Positions 53,239 through 62,590 of a stretch of 64,000 nt of DNA are shown one piece after another. Every line of letters starts with the position of its first letter. Positions within the stretch are counted from its first letter, which is position 1. The DNA is from Chryseosolibacter histidinae (lineage in GTDB: Bacteria > Bacteroidota > Bacteroidia > Cytophagales > Cyclobacteriaceae). A model generated the notes under the pieces. The model was not told where the DNA came from, searched no databases, and was given only the letters and a program-made list of their open reading frames with translations. A program made the translations under genes and the position numbers. Location: the NCBI RefSeq assembly GCF_018598225.1, contig NZ_JAHESF010000009.1, positions 124,001-188,000 on the forward strand, in the 5' to 3' direction.

Positions 53239-53946
53239 CTAAATATCTCCTAATTGCGGCCTCAGAATGATCTCCTCCACCACACTTCTTTCTGACAGGG
53301 AATAGGCAGCATAGACGGTTTCTGCGATATCTTCGATCTTCATGAATCGTTCGTCCGGCAGGTTGGCCCCTTCCCAGCTCCTGGTTTGGGTGGCGCCCGG
53401 CATTACGGCTGTAACGCGGATGTTGAAAGGTTTCAGTTCTTCGCGAAGGCATTTGGAGAACCCCAGCATGGCGAACTTTGAGATGGCATACGCGCCTCCA
53501 TTAGGATACGCCTTGATGCTGGCGATGGAGCAGATATTAAAAATATGGCCCGCTTTTCTCTCGCGCATGGCATGCACCAGACCGCGTGTGGCGTGGTATG
53601 CGCTGTAGAGGTTGGCGTTGATCATGCGCTCGAGCGTGCCATCGGGTTCGGTGGAGAGCTCACCGGGAATAAAATGGCCGGCATTGTTCACCAGCACATC
53701 AACAGGGCGCCCGAGTCCGAGCACAAAATCTGTAAAAGCCCTCACCTGCGACTTCTCTGCCATATCGGCCCTGAACGTAAACACGCCGATGCCGGGATAC
53801 GCGGAACGGAAGTTATCTTTTAGGTCGTTGAGCTCCGGCTCGTTGCGGGAGCAGGTGACAACGTCGAAGCCCTGTTGTGAAAATTTTTCAAGAATAGCCC
53901 GTCCTATGCCTTTTGATCCCCCGGTAACGACAATGAGCTTGCGCAT
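53239..53946 (-). CDS. short-chain dehydrogenase/reductase
   Basis: 235 residues. Rossmann motif TGGSKGIG (residues 8-15), VNNAG near 87, catalytic Ser in CSIASI and Tyr/Lys in YAISK. Classical NAD(P)-dependent SDR of general 3-oxoacyl/alcohol type. The substrate is not readable. It is upstream of ispG on the same strand but separated by a hairpin repeat and ispG's own promoter, so it is likely an independent gene. Divergent from the mlaE-like gene. Confidence 0.93.
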   Translation of the reverse strand: MRKLIVVTGGSKGIGRAILEKFSQQGFDVVTCSRNEPELNDLKDNFRSAYPGIGVFTFRADMAEKSQVRAFTDFVLGLGRPVDVLVNNAGHFIPGELSTEPDGTLERMINANLYSAYHATRGLVHAMRERKAGHIFNICSIASIKAYPNGGAYAISKFAMLGFSKCLREELKPFNIRVTAVMPGATQTRSWEGANLPDERFMKIEDIAETVYAAYSLSERSVVEEIILRPQLGDI

Positions 53947-54010
53947 TGCTGGTGTATTATTTTCAAGTATCTTTAAAGCAAGATAATACTTGCAGGGATT
54001 TTATTGCAGC

Positions 54011-54748
54011 ATGATACAGGAGATTGGCAAATACTTCATTTTTATCGGACATCTCTTTACGAACCGGGAGTCTTTTAAAACCTACTACAAGCTTGTTCTG
54101 GAAGAATCCATCAGCATCGGCATCGGGTCGCTTTTCCTGGTGGCGCTGGTCTCTACCTTTATGGGCGCGGTGACCACGGTGCAGACGGCCTTTAACATGG
54201 TGAGTCCCCTGATCCCCGACTACGTGATCTCTCAGGTGGTACGCGAGACCACGGTGCTGGAGCTGGCACCTACCATCATTGCTGTGATCTATGCGGGAAA
54301 GGTTGGCTCAAGCATGGCCGGTGGTCTTGGCACCATGCGCATCACCGAACAGATCGATGCGCTGGAAGTAATGGGCATCAACTCCATCTCCTACCTGGTG
54401 CTGCCGAAGATAATTGCATCCATGCTCATGTACCCGATGCTGGTGATCATTGCCGGCGTGTGCGCGCTGGGCGGCGGCTATGTGGTGGGACTTGTAACAA
54501 GCATTATCTCGCCGGGAGATTATGTCTACGGTATCCGGTACTCCTTCAATGAATTCACCATCACCTTTGCGCTGATCAAATCAGTAGTGTTTGCATTTCT
54601 CGTGGCATCCATCTCGTCTTACAAAGGATATTATACACAAGGCGGCGCACTGGAAGTAGGTATTTCCAGCACACAGGCCGTGACCAACAGCGTGATCGCT
54701 GTACTAGTATCAGATTATTTACTCGCTCAACTCCTGCTCGGCCAATGA
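54011..54748 (+). CDS. mlaE: MlaE-family lipid ABC transporter permease
   Basis: 245 residues from ATG 54011 (MIQEIGKYFIFIGHLF). The open frame begins 7 codons upstream with a TTG that is less likely. Five to six transmembrane helices and the family signature ETTVLELAPTIIAVIYAGKV followed by GSSMAGGLGTMRITEQIDAL are characteristic of MlaE/YrbE. With MlaF it moves phospholipids between inner and outer membrane. The next gene overlaps its stop (ATGA, 54745-54748). No MCE (MlaD) gene is adjacent, so the substrate-binding partner must be elsewhere. Confidence 0.93.
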   Translation: MIQEIGKYFIFIGHLFTNRESFKTYYKLVLEESISIGIGSLFLVALVSTFMGAVTTVQTAFNMVSPLIPDYVISQVVRETTVLELAPTIIAVIYAGKVGSSMAGGLGTMRITEQIDALEVMGINSISYLVLPKIIASMLMYPMLVIIAGVCALGGGYVVGLVTSIISPGDYVYGIRYSFNEFTITFALIKSVVFAFLVASISSYKGYYTQGGALEVGISSTQAVTNSVIAVLVSDYLLAQLLLGQ

Positions 54749-55494
54749 TCGAAGTACAGCATATCTCAAAATCCTTCGGCGATAGAACCATCCTGAAAGA
54801 TGTCAGCGGTGTATTCGAAAAAGGGAAACCCAACCTCATCATCGGCGCCAGCGGCACGGGTAAAAGTGTGTTGCTCAAATGTATCGTGGGCCTGGTGAAA
54901 CCCGATGACGGCCACATCTTCTATGACAAGCGCAATTTTTCGGAAGGCGACCGCGACACCAAGATCGAGATCAGGCGCGAGATCGGCATGCTCTTCCAGG
55001 GCGGCGCGCTGTTCGACTCCAAAAATGTAGAGCAGAATGTGCGCTTCCCCCTCGACATCCTCACCCCGATGTCGTATGAAGAAAAGATGGACCGCGTGAA
55101 CTTCTGCCTGAAGCGCGTGGGCCTGGAGAACGCCAACAAAAAGATGCCTTCGGAGCTCAGCGGTGGTATGAAAAAACGGGTGGGCATTGCCCGGGCTATT
55201 GTGAACAATCCCAACTACCTGTTCTGCGATGAACCTAACTCCGGCCTCGACCCCCAGACCTCTATCCTCATCGATGAGCTCATCGACGATCTTTCAGAAG
55301 AATTCAAAATGACCACCATCGTTGTAACCCACGACATGAACTCCGTAATGGGTATCGGCGAACGGATCCTCTTCATCTACAAAGGCCAGAAGCTTTGGGA
55401 AGGAACGAAGGACACCATCACTCATTCGGGCGTGAAGGAGCTTGATGACTTTGTGTTTGCGAATAAAGTGATGCGGAGTCTTCGAACGAAGTAG
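54745..55494 (+). CDS. mlaF: MlaF-like ABC transporter ATP-binding protein
   Basis: 249 residues. Walker A GASGTGKSV, signature LSGGMKKRVGIARAI, Walker B YLFCDEPNSGLD and switch His in VVTHDM are all present; LSGGM is the MlaF-type variant. It forms a 2:2 complex with the MlaE-like permease, with which it is translationally coupled. A family C repeat starts 9 nt after the stop. Confidence 0.94.
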   Translation: MIEVQHISKSFGDRTILKDVSGVFEKGKPNLIIGASGTGKSVLLKCIVGLVKPDDGHIFYDKRNFSEGDRDTKIEIRREIGMLFQGGALFDSKNVEQNVRFPLDILTPMSYEEKMDRVNFCLKRVGLENANKKMPSELSGGMKKRVGIARAIVNNPNYLFCDEPNSGLDPQTSILIDELIDDLSEEFKMTTIVVTHDMNSVMGIGERILFIYKGQKLWEGTKDTITHSGVKELDDFVFANKVMRSLRTK

Positions 55495-55502
55495 GTGTTC
55501 TT

Positions 55503-55663
55503 ACCAGGAGCCAGAAGTCAGAAGCCAGGAGTCAGAAGAGTGTGGTGTTTGATCCGCTATTCTGGCTTCGATGCCTGACGGCTGTGTTGCCTCTCCTGTC
55601 AGCACTTACACTGATTTCCCATACGATGCCCTTCTGACTCCTGACTGCTGGCTCCTGACTTCT
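55503..55663. repeat. short-period repeat family C, inverted pair
   Basis: Left arm 55503-55538 (ACCAGGAGCCAGAAGTCAGA...), right arm 55630-55663 (CCTTCTGACTCCTGACTGCT...), loop about 90 nt. The element fills the gap between converging stop codons (55494 and 55667). Confidence 0.88.
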
Positions 55664-55666
55664 TTT

Positions 55667-58027
55667 CTATTCATACCTCAAGCTCTTCACCGGATCGGTC
55701 ATCGCTACTCTTAATGAATGATACGACACTGTGACCACGGCGATCAACAGGCATATGGCGGCGGCTACCAGGAGCGTGATCATGCCTACATCGACGTGAT
55801 AGGCGTAACCTTCGAGCCATTTCGTCATCAGATACCAGCCTGCGGGACAACCTATGCCGGCGGAGATGATCACCAGCGTGGCGAACTCCCTGTTCATCAG
55901 TTGCACAAGACCCGGCACAGACGCACCGAGCACCTTGCGGATGCCGAGCTCTTTGGTCCTTCTTTCCGCAGAGAACGCCGATAGCCCAAACAGTCCCAAA
56001 CACGAAATGAAGATCGACAGCACGGCCAGCGTATTGAACACCTTGCCACGTTGCGACTCAGCTTTGTAAAAATTCTCCCAGTCCTGGTTCAGGAAGGTGT
56101 ATCTGAACGGATAACCGGGTGCGTATTCCTTGTGCAGTTTCTCTACTGAATGCAGCGCATTTTCCGTCTCTCCTACCTTGGTTCTCACCAGCAGGCATTC
56201 GAAGTTCCTGGGTTGAATGTACATGATCAGCGGCTCTATGGGGTTATGCAGTGAGCCGAAGTTGAAGTCTTTGACAATGCCAATGATCTTTCCTTTATTT
56301 TCCCCGTAGGCGAGGTCTTGCCCGACAACACCATTCTTGAATCCGAACTTCTCCGCAGCTTTTTCATTCACGATATAATTGATTGTATCGGTGGCCAGCT
56401 TCCGGTCGAACGCCCGGCCGTCTACCATCTCCATTTTCATCGACTGGATAAAATCGTAATCCACATTGAGAATTGTGAAAAGGATCCGTTCATCCTTGTT
56501 CTTGCCCTCCCAGTTGAAACCCGAAGTAGAGTTGCCGATGCCGATGGGGAGTTGTCCCGAGGCTGTGACAGACTCGATGCCTTCTGCGTCGGCAAGCCGG
56601 TTGTGGAACGTTTCAAAATTCCTGCTGATATCGCTTTCCATCCACACGTAAAACATATTCTCGCGGTCGAAGCCAATGTCACGGTTCTGCATGTAGCTCA
56701 TTTGCCTGAACACCACCGCTGTGCTGATGATGAGGATGATGGAGAGCGAGAACTGCAGCACTACTAATCCTTTTCGGAAGGCTGCCGCCCGCGAGCCGCT
56801 CTTCAGCTGTCCTTTCAATACCTGCACAGGTTTGAACTCCGAAATAAAAAACGCCGGATAGCTGCCCGCAACAAATGCCGTGAAGGCAACGATGGCGATA
56901 AAGGTGACCAGGATGCGGGCATCGAGCAGGTTCAACCCCAATGCCTTGCCCGTGATCTCGTTGAATACCGGTATCAGCAGCAGCGTGGCAACCACAGCAA
57001 TGAGTGCCGCGATGCCTACGGTCACAAAAGATTCGCCCATAAATTGTTTGAAGAGCTGCCGGGGTACGGCGCCGATCACTTTTCTAAGCCCCACTTCCCG
57101 GGCGCGTTTGGTGGCCTGGGCGGTGGCAAGGTTCATAAAATTGATGCAGGCAATGATGAGCACAAATACAGCCACGACAAAGAAGATTCTCACATATTCT
57201 ATCCGTCCTCCGGATTGCTGGCCATTCTCAAAATCGCCGTACAGGTAAGAGTCACCGAAAGCCTGCGTGAATAACTTCACATTGGTACTTTCAGCGTGGT
57301 TCTTGATCTCGTCCTCGAGCTTTTTGTTGAACGCCGTCACGTCTGTGTTCTCCCGAAGCAGGAGAAAAGTGCGGATGTTATTATTATCCCACTGCTCGAG
57401 CCAATTTTTATTCTGGTCAAAAAAATACTGGAAAGGCAATAAATACTCGAACTGGATCGACGAACTCTTGGGTATATCTTGTAACACACCGGTGACAGTA
57501 AATACATCTTTGGTGTCCATCGTCAGCATCTTACCCATGGCATCTTCTGACCCAAAATATTTTTCCGCCATCTTCCGGCTGATCACGATCGAGTTCTTCT
57601 CTTTCAATGCCGTTTTCTGATCGCCCTGGAGCAACGGAAAAGTGAACATTTCAATGAAGTCCTGATCGGCAAAATGACCTGGCTCATAAAAGCCCTTATC
57701 GCCGTTCTGAAAAAGATGGTTCACCGACCATGTGAACCGTGTAGCCAGCTCGATCTCCGGGAATTTTTCTTTTATATAAGGCGCCATCGGTCCCGGCGTA
57801 GCGGCAAAGGTGTAAAGCCTGCCATCACTGTACCGCTGATTTTCCATCACCCTGTACAGGCGGTCGATGTTGGTATGGAACTTATTATACTGCAGCTCAT
57901 CGTTGACCCATAAAAAGATCAGTAGCGCGCTGCAGATCCCGAAAGCCAATCCCAGGATGTTGAGCGTGGAGAACAACTTGTTACGGAATATGTTGCGGAA
58001 GGCAACAACCAGGTAATTTCTCAGCAT
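55667..58027 (-). CDS. FtsX/MacB-type ABC transporter permease
   Basis: 786 residues with the usual pattern: TM1 near residues 20-40 (TLNILGLAFGICSALLIFLW), a large periplasmic MacB core domain, three TM helices near 280-375 with FMNLATAQATKRAREVGLRK (FtsX signature), a fourth block near 420, a second periplasmic domain and three C-terminal TM helices with AERRTKELGIRKVLGASVPG. This is the duplicated form common in Bacteroidetes. No ATPase gene is adjacent, as often seen for these. Likely role: a mechanotransmission-type transporter for peptides, antibiotics or lipoproteins; specificity unknown. Confidence 0.93.
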   Translation of the reverse strand: MLRNYLVVAFRNIFRNKLFSTLNILGLAFGICSALLIFLWVNDELQYNKFHTNIDRLYRVMENQRYSDGRLYTFAATPGPMAPYIKEKFPEIELATRFTWSVNHLFQNGDKGFYEPGHFADQDFIEMFTFPLLQGDQKTALKEKNSIVISRKMAEKYFGSEDAMGKMLTMDTKDVFTVTGVLQDIPKSSSIQFEYLLPFQYFFDQNKNWLEQWDNNNIRTFLLLRENTDVTAFNKKLEDEIKNHAESTNVKLFTQAFGDSYLYGDFENGQQSGGRIEYVRIFFVVAVFVLIIACINFMNLATAQATKRAREVGLRKVIGAVPRQLFKQFMGESFVTVGIAALIAVVATLLLIPVFNEITGKALGLNLLDARILVTFIAIVAFTAFVAGSYPAFFISEFKPVQVLKGQLKSGSRAAAFRKGLVVLQFSLSIILIISTAVVFRQMSYMQNRDIGFDRENMFYVWMESDISRNFETFHNRLADAEGIESVTASGQLPIGIGNSTSGFNWEGKNKDERILFTILNVDYDFIQSMKMEMVDGRAFDRKLATDTINYIVNEKAAEKFGFKNGVVGQDLAYGENKGKIIGIVKDFNFGSLHNPIEPLIMYIQPRNFECLLVRTKVGETENALHSVEKLHKEYAPGYPFRYTFLNQDWENFYKAESQRGKVFNTLAVLSIFISCLGLFGLSAFSAERRTKELGIRKVLGASVPGLVQLMNREFATLVIISAGIGCPAGWYLMTKWLEGYAYHVDVGMITLLVAAAICLLIAVVTVSYHSLRVAMTDPVKSLRYE

Positions 58028-58115
58028 AGGGCAAAAATTTTAGTTGAAGGACAGGCAAGCCACCGAAGGGTTGCATGAAGGGTACCGGGAAAGATGAAGA
58101 AGGTTACAATGCAGT

Positions 58116-58187
58116 TCCCGCAGATTTCGCAGATGAGCGCAGATAACGAGAAACAAAAAATCCGCGTAAATCAGCGGGATCTGCAGG
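58116..58187. repeat. short-period repeat family G, inverted pair
   Basis: Left arm 58116-58145 (CCCGCAGATTTCGCAGATGA...) and right arm 58160-58187 (ATCCGCGTAAATCAGCGGGA...) with a short loop. It lies 10 nt before the histidine-kinase stop codon. Confidence 0.85.
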
Positions 58188-58196
58188 GACACTCTA

Positions 58197-61100
58197 CTAC
58201 GCGATAATCGGTAGCTCGATAAAGAACGAGGTCCCTTTACCGGGTGTACTTTCGAACCAGATCCTGCCGTGCATTTGCTCTATGCCCTGCCGGGCGATGG
58301 CGAGCCCCAGGCCGGAGCCCGACTTTTTGGTGCTGAAATGGGGCAGAAAAACCAGGTCGGCGATCTTCGGGTCGATGCCCTTACCATTGTCATTGAATTC
58401 GATCCTGATGTTGTTATTAACCCGCTCGATAGCCACCTGGATGCGCACGGCCTGCCCCGGGTTGCCCGACTGAAGGCCGTTCAGGATCAGGTTCGAGAAG
58501 GTGCGGCTCAACAGCTGCTCATCGCCCATTACCTGCACTTCTTTTACCGCGCTTTTGAAGAGAATCTCTCCCGAAGGACTGTGCAGGTCAACCGTACGTT
58601 TCACAGCCGACACCAGCTCCAATGGCCTCACCACCAGCTCGGGCATTTTGGCAAAACCGCTGAAAGATGAGGCGATCTCGTTGAGTGTATCTACCTGTGA
58701 GAGCAGCGAAGTAATGGCCTTCTGACTTTTCTCTGCGGAGCCATTGCCTGACTGCAACGATCGTTCGAGCTGCTGCAGCATCAGCTTCATGGGCGTGAGT
58801 GGGTTTTTGATCTCATGGGCTACCTGCTGCGCGATCTCACGCCAGGCCTTCTCACGTTGGGTTTGCTCCAGCTCACTTTTACTTTCGCTCAGCTTGTAGA
58901 GCATGGTATTGTATTCCTTCACCATGAGCCCGATCTCATCGCTGGCATTCCAGGTAAGCGGATTGTTGGTTTTGGTGAGCGACGTGCGCCGCAGCGACTG
59001 CGTGATGAACCGGAGCGGAAAAGTAAGCCACTCCGAAACGAAATACGAAAGCACGAGCAGCGCTATAAAAATGAAAGCAAAGATGTTGAGGATGTTGGTG
59101 AGGATCACGATCTGCACTTTCTCCAGCAGGTATGCCGACTGAAAGAACGGAATCCCCAGGATGCCCAGTAGCCTGCCCGTTTGTGGCGATTTCAACGCCG
59201 CATAAGCGATGAAATACCGGAGGCTTCCCACCTGCTCCGATTCGATGAAGGTGGTCTCGCCGCTCCTGATCTTGTTCAACGCGCTGGAGTTGATGTAGGT
59301 GGATATAAGGTGGTTCTCGAAGATGAGGGGCTGGCTTGTGGCGATCAGCGTTCCATCGGCACTATAAACGTTGGCGTCGAGGTTAGAGAGATCGGCCAGG
59401 TCTGCAAGCCGGTTGTTGAACGAAACGGGATTATCGCCGTCCTGGTAATAATAATCGTGCAAGGCAGTGGTGATCTCCTGCCCGAAGATCCGCGATTTGC
59501 TGAGGTACTCATTGTCAAGCTGCTGCTGCGATGACCGGCTGGTAAGGCTCAGCGTTGAAACACTCACAATGATCAGTGGAATAAAAAAGGCAAGGTTCAG
59601 GTAAAGCTGGATCTTCGCTGAAAAGAACAGGCGCCTTCCCTTGAAATAATTGTAAATGCCCTGGGTGACGATCATGAACAGGATCACGAGCAGGCCCAGC
59701 ACAAACAGGAACGAAAAATTGGAAAGCTTGTAAGGAAAGGATGCCTTGCGGGATGTGACCACGGCAATACGACCGTTCTGATCTTCCTGTGCAATGTGAT
59801 CATAGCCCCCGGCTGAGATCCCTTCGGTGTACAATCTTGTATTACCGATCCACGATTTATTGAAGAACTTCTCGTAGTTGAACTCACCGGAGGTAAAAAG
59901 AATCTTCTTGCTGGCAAATACGGCGTAGCTGAGATCCTGGGTGCGGTAGAACTGCTGAAAGCGGTAATCCACCAGCAGCTCGGGGTAAACATTTTCAGGA
60001 ATGATCTTCTTCAGCGAAAGCTCAACCACCACGTAACCCGAAATGACTCCCTGCCGGTGGATGGGCACGATCATCAGGTACTTCTGTGTGATATCCGATT
60101 CAGGGTTGCTGACAAAACGGATACCTTCATACTCCGTTCGTGATGCGTCCTGGTCGTACCGGCTCACCACTTCAGAGAATGAAGGGGCCAGCTCACCGCC
60201 AACGGGTTCACCCACCGTATTGAAGATCATAATGTCAACGTCATACTTATCGAAATAGCTGGGCAAAAAATACTGCCTGATCTTCTGACCAATGGCTTCC
60301 TTGCCGAGGAACGGGGTGGTTATACGCGCCTGGGTGAAGGCATCGTTGGCGATCTTCAGCGACGACAAATACAGCAGGTGCTCTCCGAAAATATCACGGT
60401 CGATGAGGAAGTTATTGGCAAAACGGAACTGGTTATCTATTTTCTCCTTTTCGCTGAAATGCTGCAGGCCATAAGCACCGTTGGCAGAAAGACAGAAGAT
60501 GCCGATAAAAAGATAGGCGAAGGTGGCGTAGCTCAACCTTTTCAGGCTTGTGTACAGGCGCCGGAAGTAGACCACCAGAAAATAAAAGACTGTCACCAGC
60601 AGTGAAGACACATACATCTGGCCGGTGATCTCATTGACGATGACAAAGATCAGCACGGCAATACCGAAGGCACTGAGGGCACGGGTCCTGTTCCTGTCAC
60701 TGGCCAGGATCCGGATAAACGCGTGAGAGAACAGGAAAGCGCTGATGCCTGACAACACTACGGCGAGTAAGGCAATCACCCGGAGGCTGTCAAACTGCAG
60801 CGATTGTGAAATATCCAGGGCGATGGATGAGTTGTTGTAAAGGGTCTGGATCACCACGAAAGGAAACAACCCCGCGAACACGACACATGCGCCGGAGAGG
60901 ATCATGATGAACCAGGCCCATTCACTGTTATGACGATAATTCAAAAAACGAAACCTGCAATAGTTCTTGAAGATGTAGAGGCACAATGCCAGCACCACCA
61001 TCACGTTGAGAAAAAGATCACCGAGCGATGCGTTCAGCGGCGACGATGCGAACACCTGCGGATCGAACAGGTCTGTGCGGATAAACACATTGGGAAAATC

Positions 61101-61847
61101 AAGCTGGGTCATCACTTCCCGGGCCACGCGGAAGAATACGAACAGGAGCAGCAGTCCCAGCTCTGCGAACCTCCGGTCGATCAACTTCACCAGATCATAT
61201 ACGATCCACAGGAACAGCAGCAGCGAGGCCGTGATCAGCACCAGCGCCATATTGTTCGAAGCCTTGTATACCGGGAAATTGCCTGATGGAAGGCTGATCC
61301 TGAAAAGGCAGTTGCCGTCCACACAGACAGGGGTTCCGGCAGCGGCGCCAGGCTCCAGGATGCTGATGCTTCCTGACGGGAAGATGCGGCGGTTCCATTC
61401 CGGGGTGAGGTAATCGTTGTTGATAAAATAATCGCGCTGCAGCGTGATCAGCGTCACCACATAACGGCGAAGGCCCGCCTGTTTCTTCATGGCCAGGAAC
61501 GCCCCATTGCCCGTTTTGAGCAGCTTCACCTGAAAGGTATCCGAGACGATGCGTGGCGTGGGCACATAATGGTTATCGGACCAGTAAAGCAACGAATCAC
61601 GGCTGTAGACAAAAAAAGGATAACGCCTCGGTTGTGAGATCGTAGCCGGGCTGTCGATAGCAGCAATAACCTCGTCGAGCTCGTTGGAGGCGAGCGCGAG
61701 CTCTTTTTTAACCTCGGCGCCAATGCGCTCCGCTACCGATTCATGTGTATAAGGCTGAAAGGAGATATACGCTGACAGGAGACCGCCTGCCAGCAACAGG
61801 ATAAAAACAACGCCTAAGATTTTTGTTCTTCGCTTCAACCAGGTCAC
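58197..61847 (-). CDS. large membrane sensor histidine kinase with two extracytoplasmic regions and HAMP domain
   Basis: 1216 residues. TM1 near 13-31; several TM helices between about 205 and 470; an extracytoplasmic region of ~250 residues; TM helices near 725-745 and 770-790; a second extracytoplasmic region with a Cache-like look; a TM helix near 935-960, then HAMP. The kinase core has the phospho-acceptor H1011 in QVAHEIKNPLTPMKL and the ATPase boxes FNDNGKGIDP and GSGLGLAIARQGIEQMHG. The HEIKNPLTPM H-box is typical of NtrY-type kinases. No response-regulator gene is next to it. It could be cotranscribed with the DUF983 gene 49 nt upstream. Confidence 0.93.
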   Translation of the reverse strand: MTWLKRRTKILGVVFILLLAGGLLSAYISFQPYTHESVAERIGAEVKKELALASNELDEVIAAIDSPATISQPRRYPFFVYSRDSLLYWSDNHYVPTPRIVSDTFQVKLLKTGNGAFLAMKKQAGLRRYVVTLITLQRDYFINNDYLTPEWNRRIFPSGSISILEPGAAAGTPVCVDGNCLFRISLPSGNFPVYKASNNMALVLITASLLLFLWIVYDLVKLIDRRFAELGLLLLFVFFRVAREVMTQLDFPNVFIRTDLFDPQVFASSPLNASLGDLFLNVMVVLALCLYIFKNYCRFRFLNYRHNSEWAWFIMILSGACVVFAGLFPFVVIQTLYNNSSIALDISQSLQFDSLRVIALLAVVLSGISAFLFSHAFIRILASDRNRTRALSAFGIAVLIFVIVNEITGQMYVSSLLVTVFYFLVVYFRRLYTSLKRLSYATFAYLFIGIFCLSANGAYGLQHFSEKEKIDNQFRFANNFLIDRDIFGEHLLYLSSLKIANDAFTQARITTPFLGKEAIGQKIRQYFLPSYFDKYDVDIMIFNTVGEPVGGELAPSFSEVVSRYDQDASRTEYEGIRFVSNPESDITQKYLMIVPIHRQGVISGYVVVELSLKKIIPENVYPELLVDYRFQQFYRTQDLSYAVFASKKILFTSGEFNYEKFFNKSWIGNTRLYTEGISAGGYDHIAQEDQNGRIAVVTSRKASFPYKLSNFSFLFVLGLLVILFMIVTQGIYNYFKGRRLFFSAKIQLYLNLAFFIPLIIVSVSTLSLTSRSSQQQLDNEYLSKSRIFGQEITTALHDYYYQDGDNPVSFNNRLADLADLSNLDANVYSADGTLIATSQPLIFENHLISTYINSSALNKIRSGETTFIESEQVGSLRYFIAYAALKSPQTGRLLGILGIPFFQSAYLLEKVQIVILTNILNIFAFIFIALLVLSYFVSEWLTFPLRFITQSLRRTSLTKTNNPLTWNASDEIGLMVKEYNTMLYKLSESKSELEQTQREKAWREIAQQVAHEIKNPLTPMKLMLQQLERSLQSGNGSAEKSQKAITSLLSQVDTLNEIASSFSGFAKMPELVVRPLELVSAVKRTVDLHSPSGEILFKSAVKEVQVMGDEQLLSRTFSNLILNGLQSGNPGQAVRIQVAIERVNNNIRIEFNDNGKGIDPKIADLVFLPHFSTKKSGSGLGLAIARQGIEQMHGRIWFESTPGKGTSFFIELPIIA

Positions 61848-61896
61848 ATTAGGATGACCAGTAAAGTTAGCAATTTACGGCGCGTCCGCCATAGCT

Positions 61897-62283
61897 TCAG
61901 CGACGGGTTGCCAGCTTCCGGTCGTATTTGATGCCACCGATGAAATAGAGATAGAGCAGGCGCGAGTACCGGTAATTGAGGGGAATAAGCAAAACCATCA
62001 CGCCGATCACCACGCCTATGTAAACCCATTCGGAAGGATCGCCAAGCACATACAGAAGTATACCGATGATCACAATAAAGGCTACCGTAAAGGCATAGCT
62101 CACGTACATAGCGCCCTGGTAAAAACCGGGCTCCGGTTCAAACCTCAATTCGCAATGTGCGCATTGGGTGTTCATGACCGTAAATTTTGAAAGCCTGGTG
62201 GCGGGATAAGCAAAGACGTCGCCCTGGCGGCACCGGGGGCACTTACCTTGAAGAAGTGCGGCCGCTAAGCTCTTGTTGGGCAT
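61897..62283 (-). CDS. DUF983 family membrane protein
   Basis: About 128 residues from ATG 62283 (MPNKSLAAALLQGKCPRCRQ); ten upstream codons are in frame but lie within the preceding gene. It has two CxxC pairs (CPRCRQG, CAHCELRF) likely to hold zinc or to be structural, and two TM helices (VAFIVIIGILLYVL; VYIGVVIGVMVLLIPLNYRY). DUF983 proteins are often found beside cytochrome oxidase genes, as here. Its start overlaps the end of the preceding gene by 41 nt, so the two are coupled. Function unknown. Confidence 0.88.
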   Translation of the reverse strand: MPNKSLAAALLQGKCPRCRQGDVFAYPATRLSKFTVMNTQCAHCELRFEPEPGFYQGAMYVSYAFTVAFIVIIGILLYVLGDPSEWVYIGVVIGVMVLLIPLNYRYSRLLYLYFIGGIKYDRKLATRR

Positions 62284-62500
62284 TTCTGCTGGATTTAAGC
62301 CAAAAATAACCAAGGATGATCACTGCCAGGTAAGGCATCACAAGCAGGTAAAGAATGCCGGTGTTGATGCCTGCGCCTACACCAGGGTTACCGTTGCTGA
62401 AGTTGTTCTCGAGCGTTGAACGGCACATGGCGCATTGTGCAAACGTGTTGCCGATGCCCAGCAACAGAAAACATAACGTAAACAACAAAACCCTTTTCAT
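62243..62500 (-). CDS. small membrane protein with CxxC after signal peptide
   Basis: 85 residues. A signal peptide (MKRVLLFTLCFLLLGIGNTF) precedes AQCAMCRSTLENN, a CxxC motif right at the mature N-terminus, and one TM helix near 48-67 (ILYLLVMPYLAVIILGYFWL). The protein would face the periplasm with CxxC. In this phylum such proteins are found beside cytochrome oxidase assembly genes; a thiol or metal-handling role in oxidase assembly is possible but unproven. Downstream of the DUF420 gene with a family D repeat in between. Confidence 0.78.
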   Translation of the reverse strand: MKRVLLFTLCFLLLGIGNTFAQCAMCRSTLENNFSNGNPGVGAGINTGILYLLVMPYLAVIILGYFWLKSSRNAQQELSGRTSSR

Positions 62501-62530
62501 ATCTGTATCATTTCAAATCCAACATCCGGC

Positions 62531-62590
62531 AACCTTAAACTTTAAACCTTAAACTTTAAACCTTAAACTTTTAACTTTTAACTTCTAACT
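62531..62590. repeat. short-period repeat family D, single arm
   Basis: AACCTTAAACTTTAAACCTT... with a period of about 8 to 10, ending within the stop codon of the DUF420 gene (62585-62587). No inverted partner is visible. Same family as 14977-15074. Confidence 0.8.
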
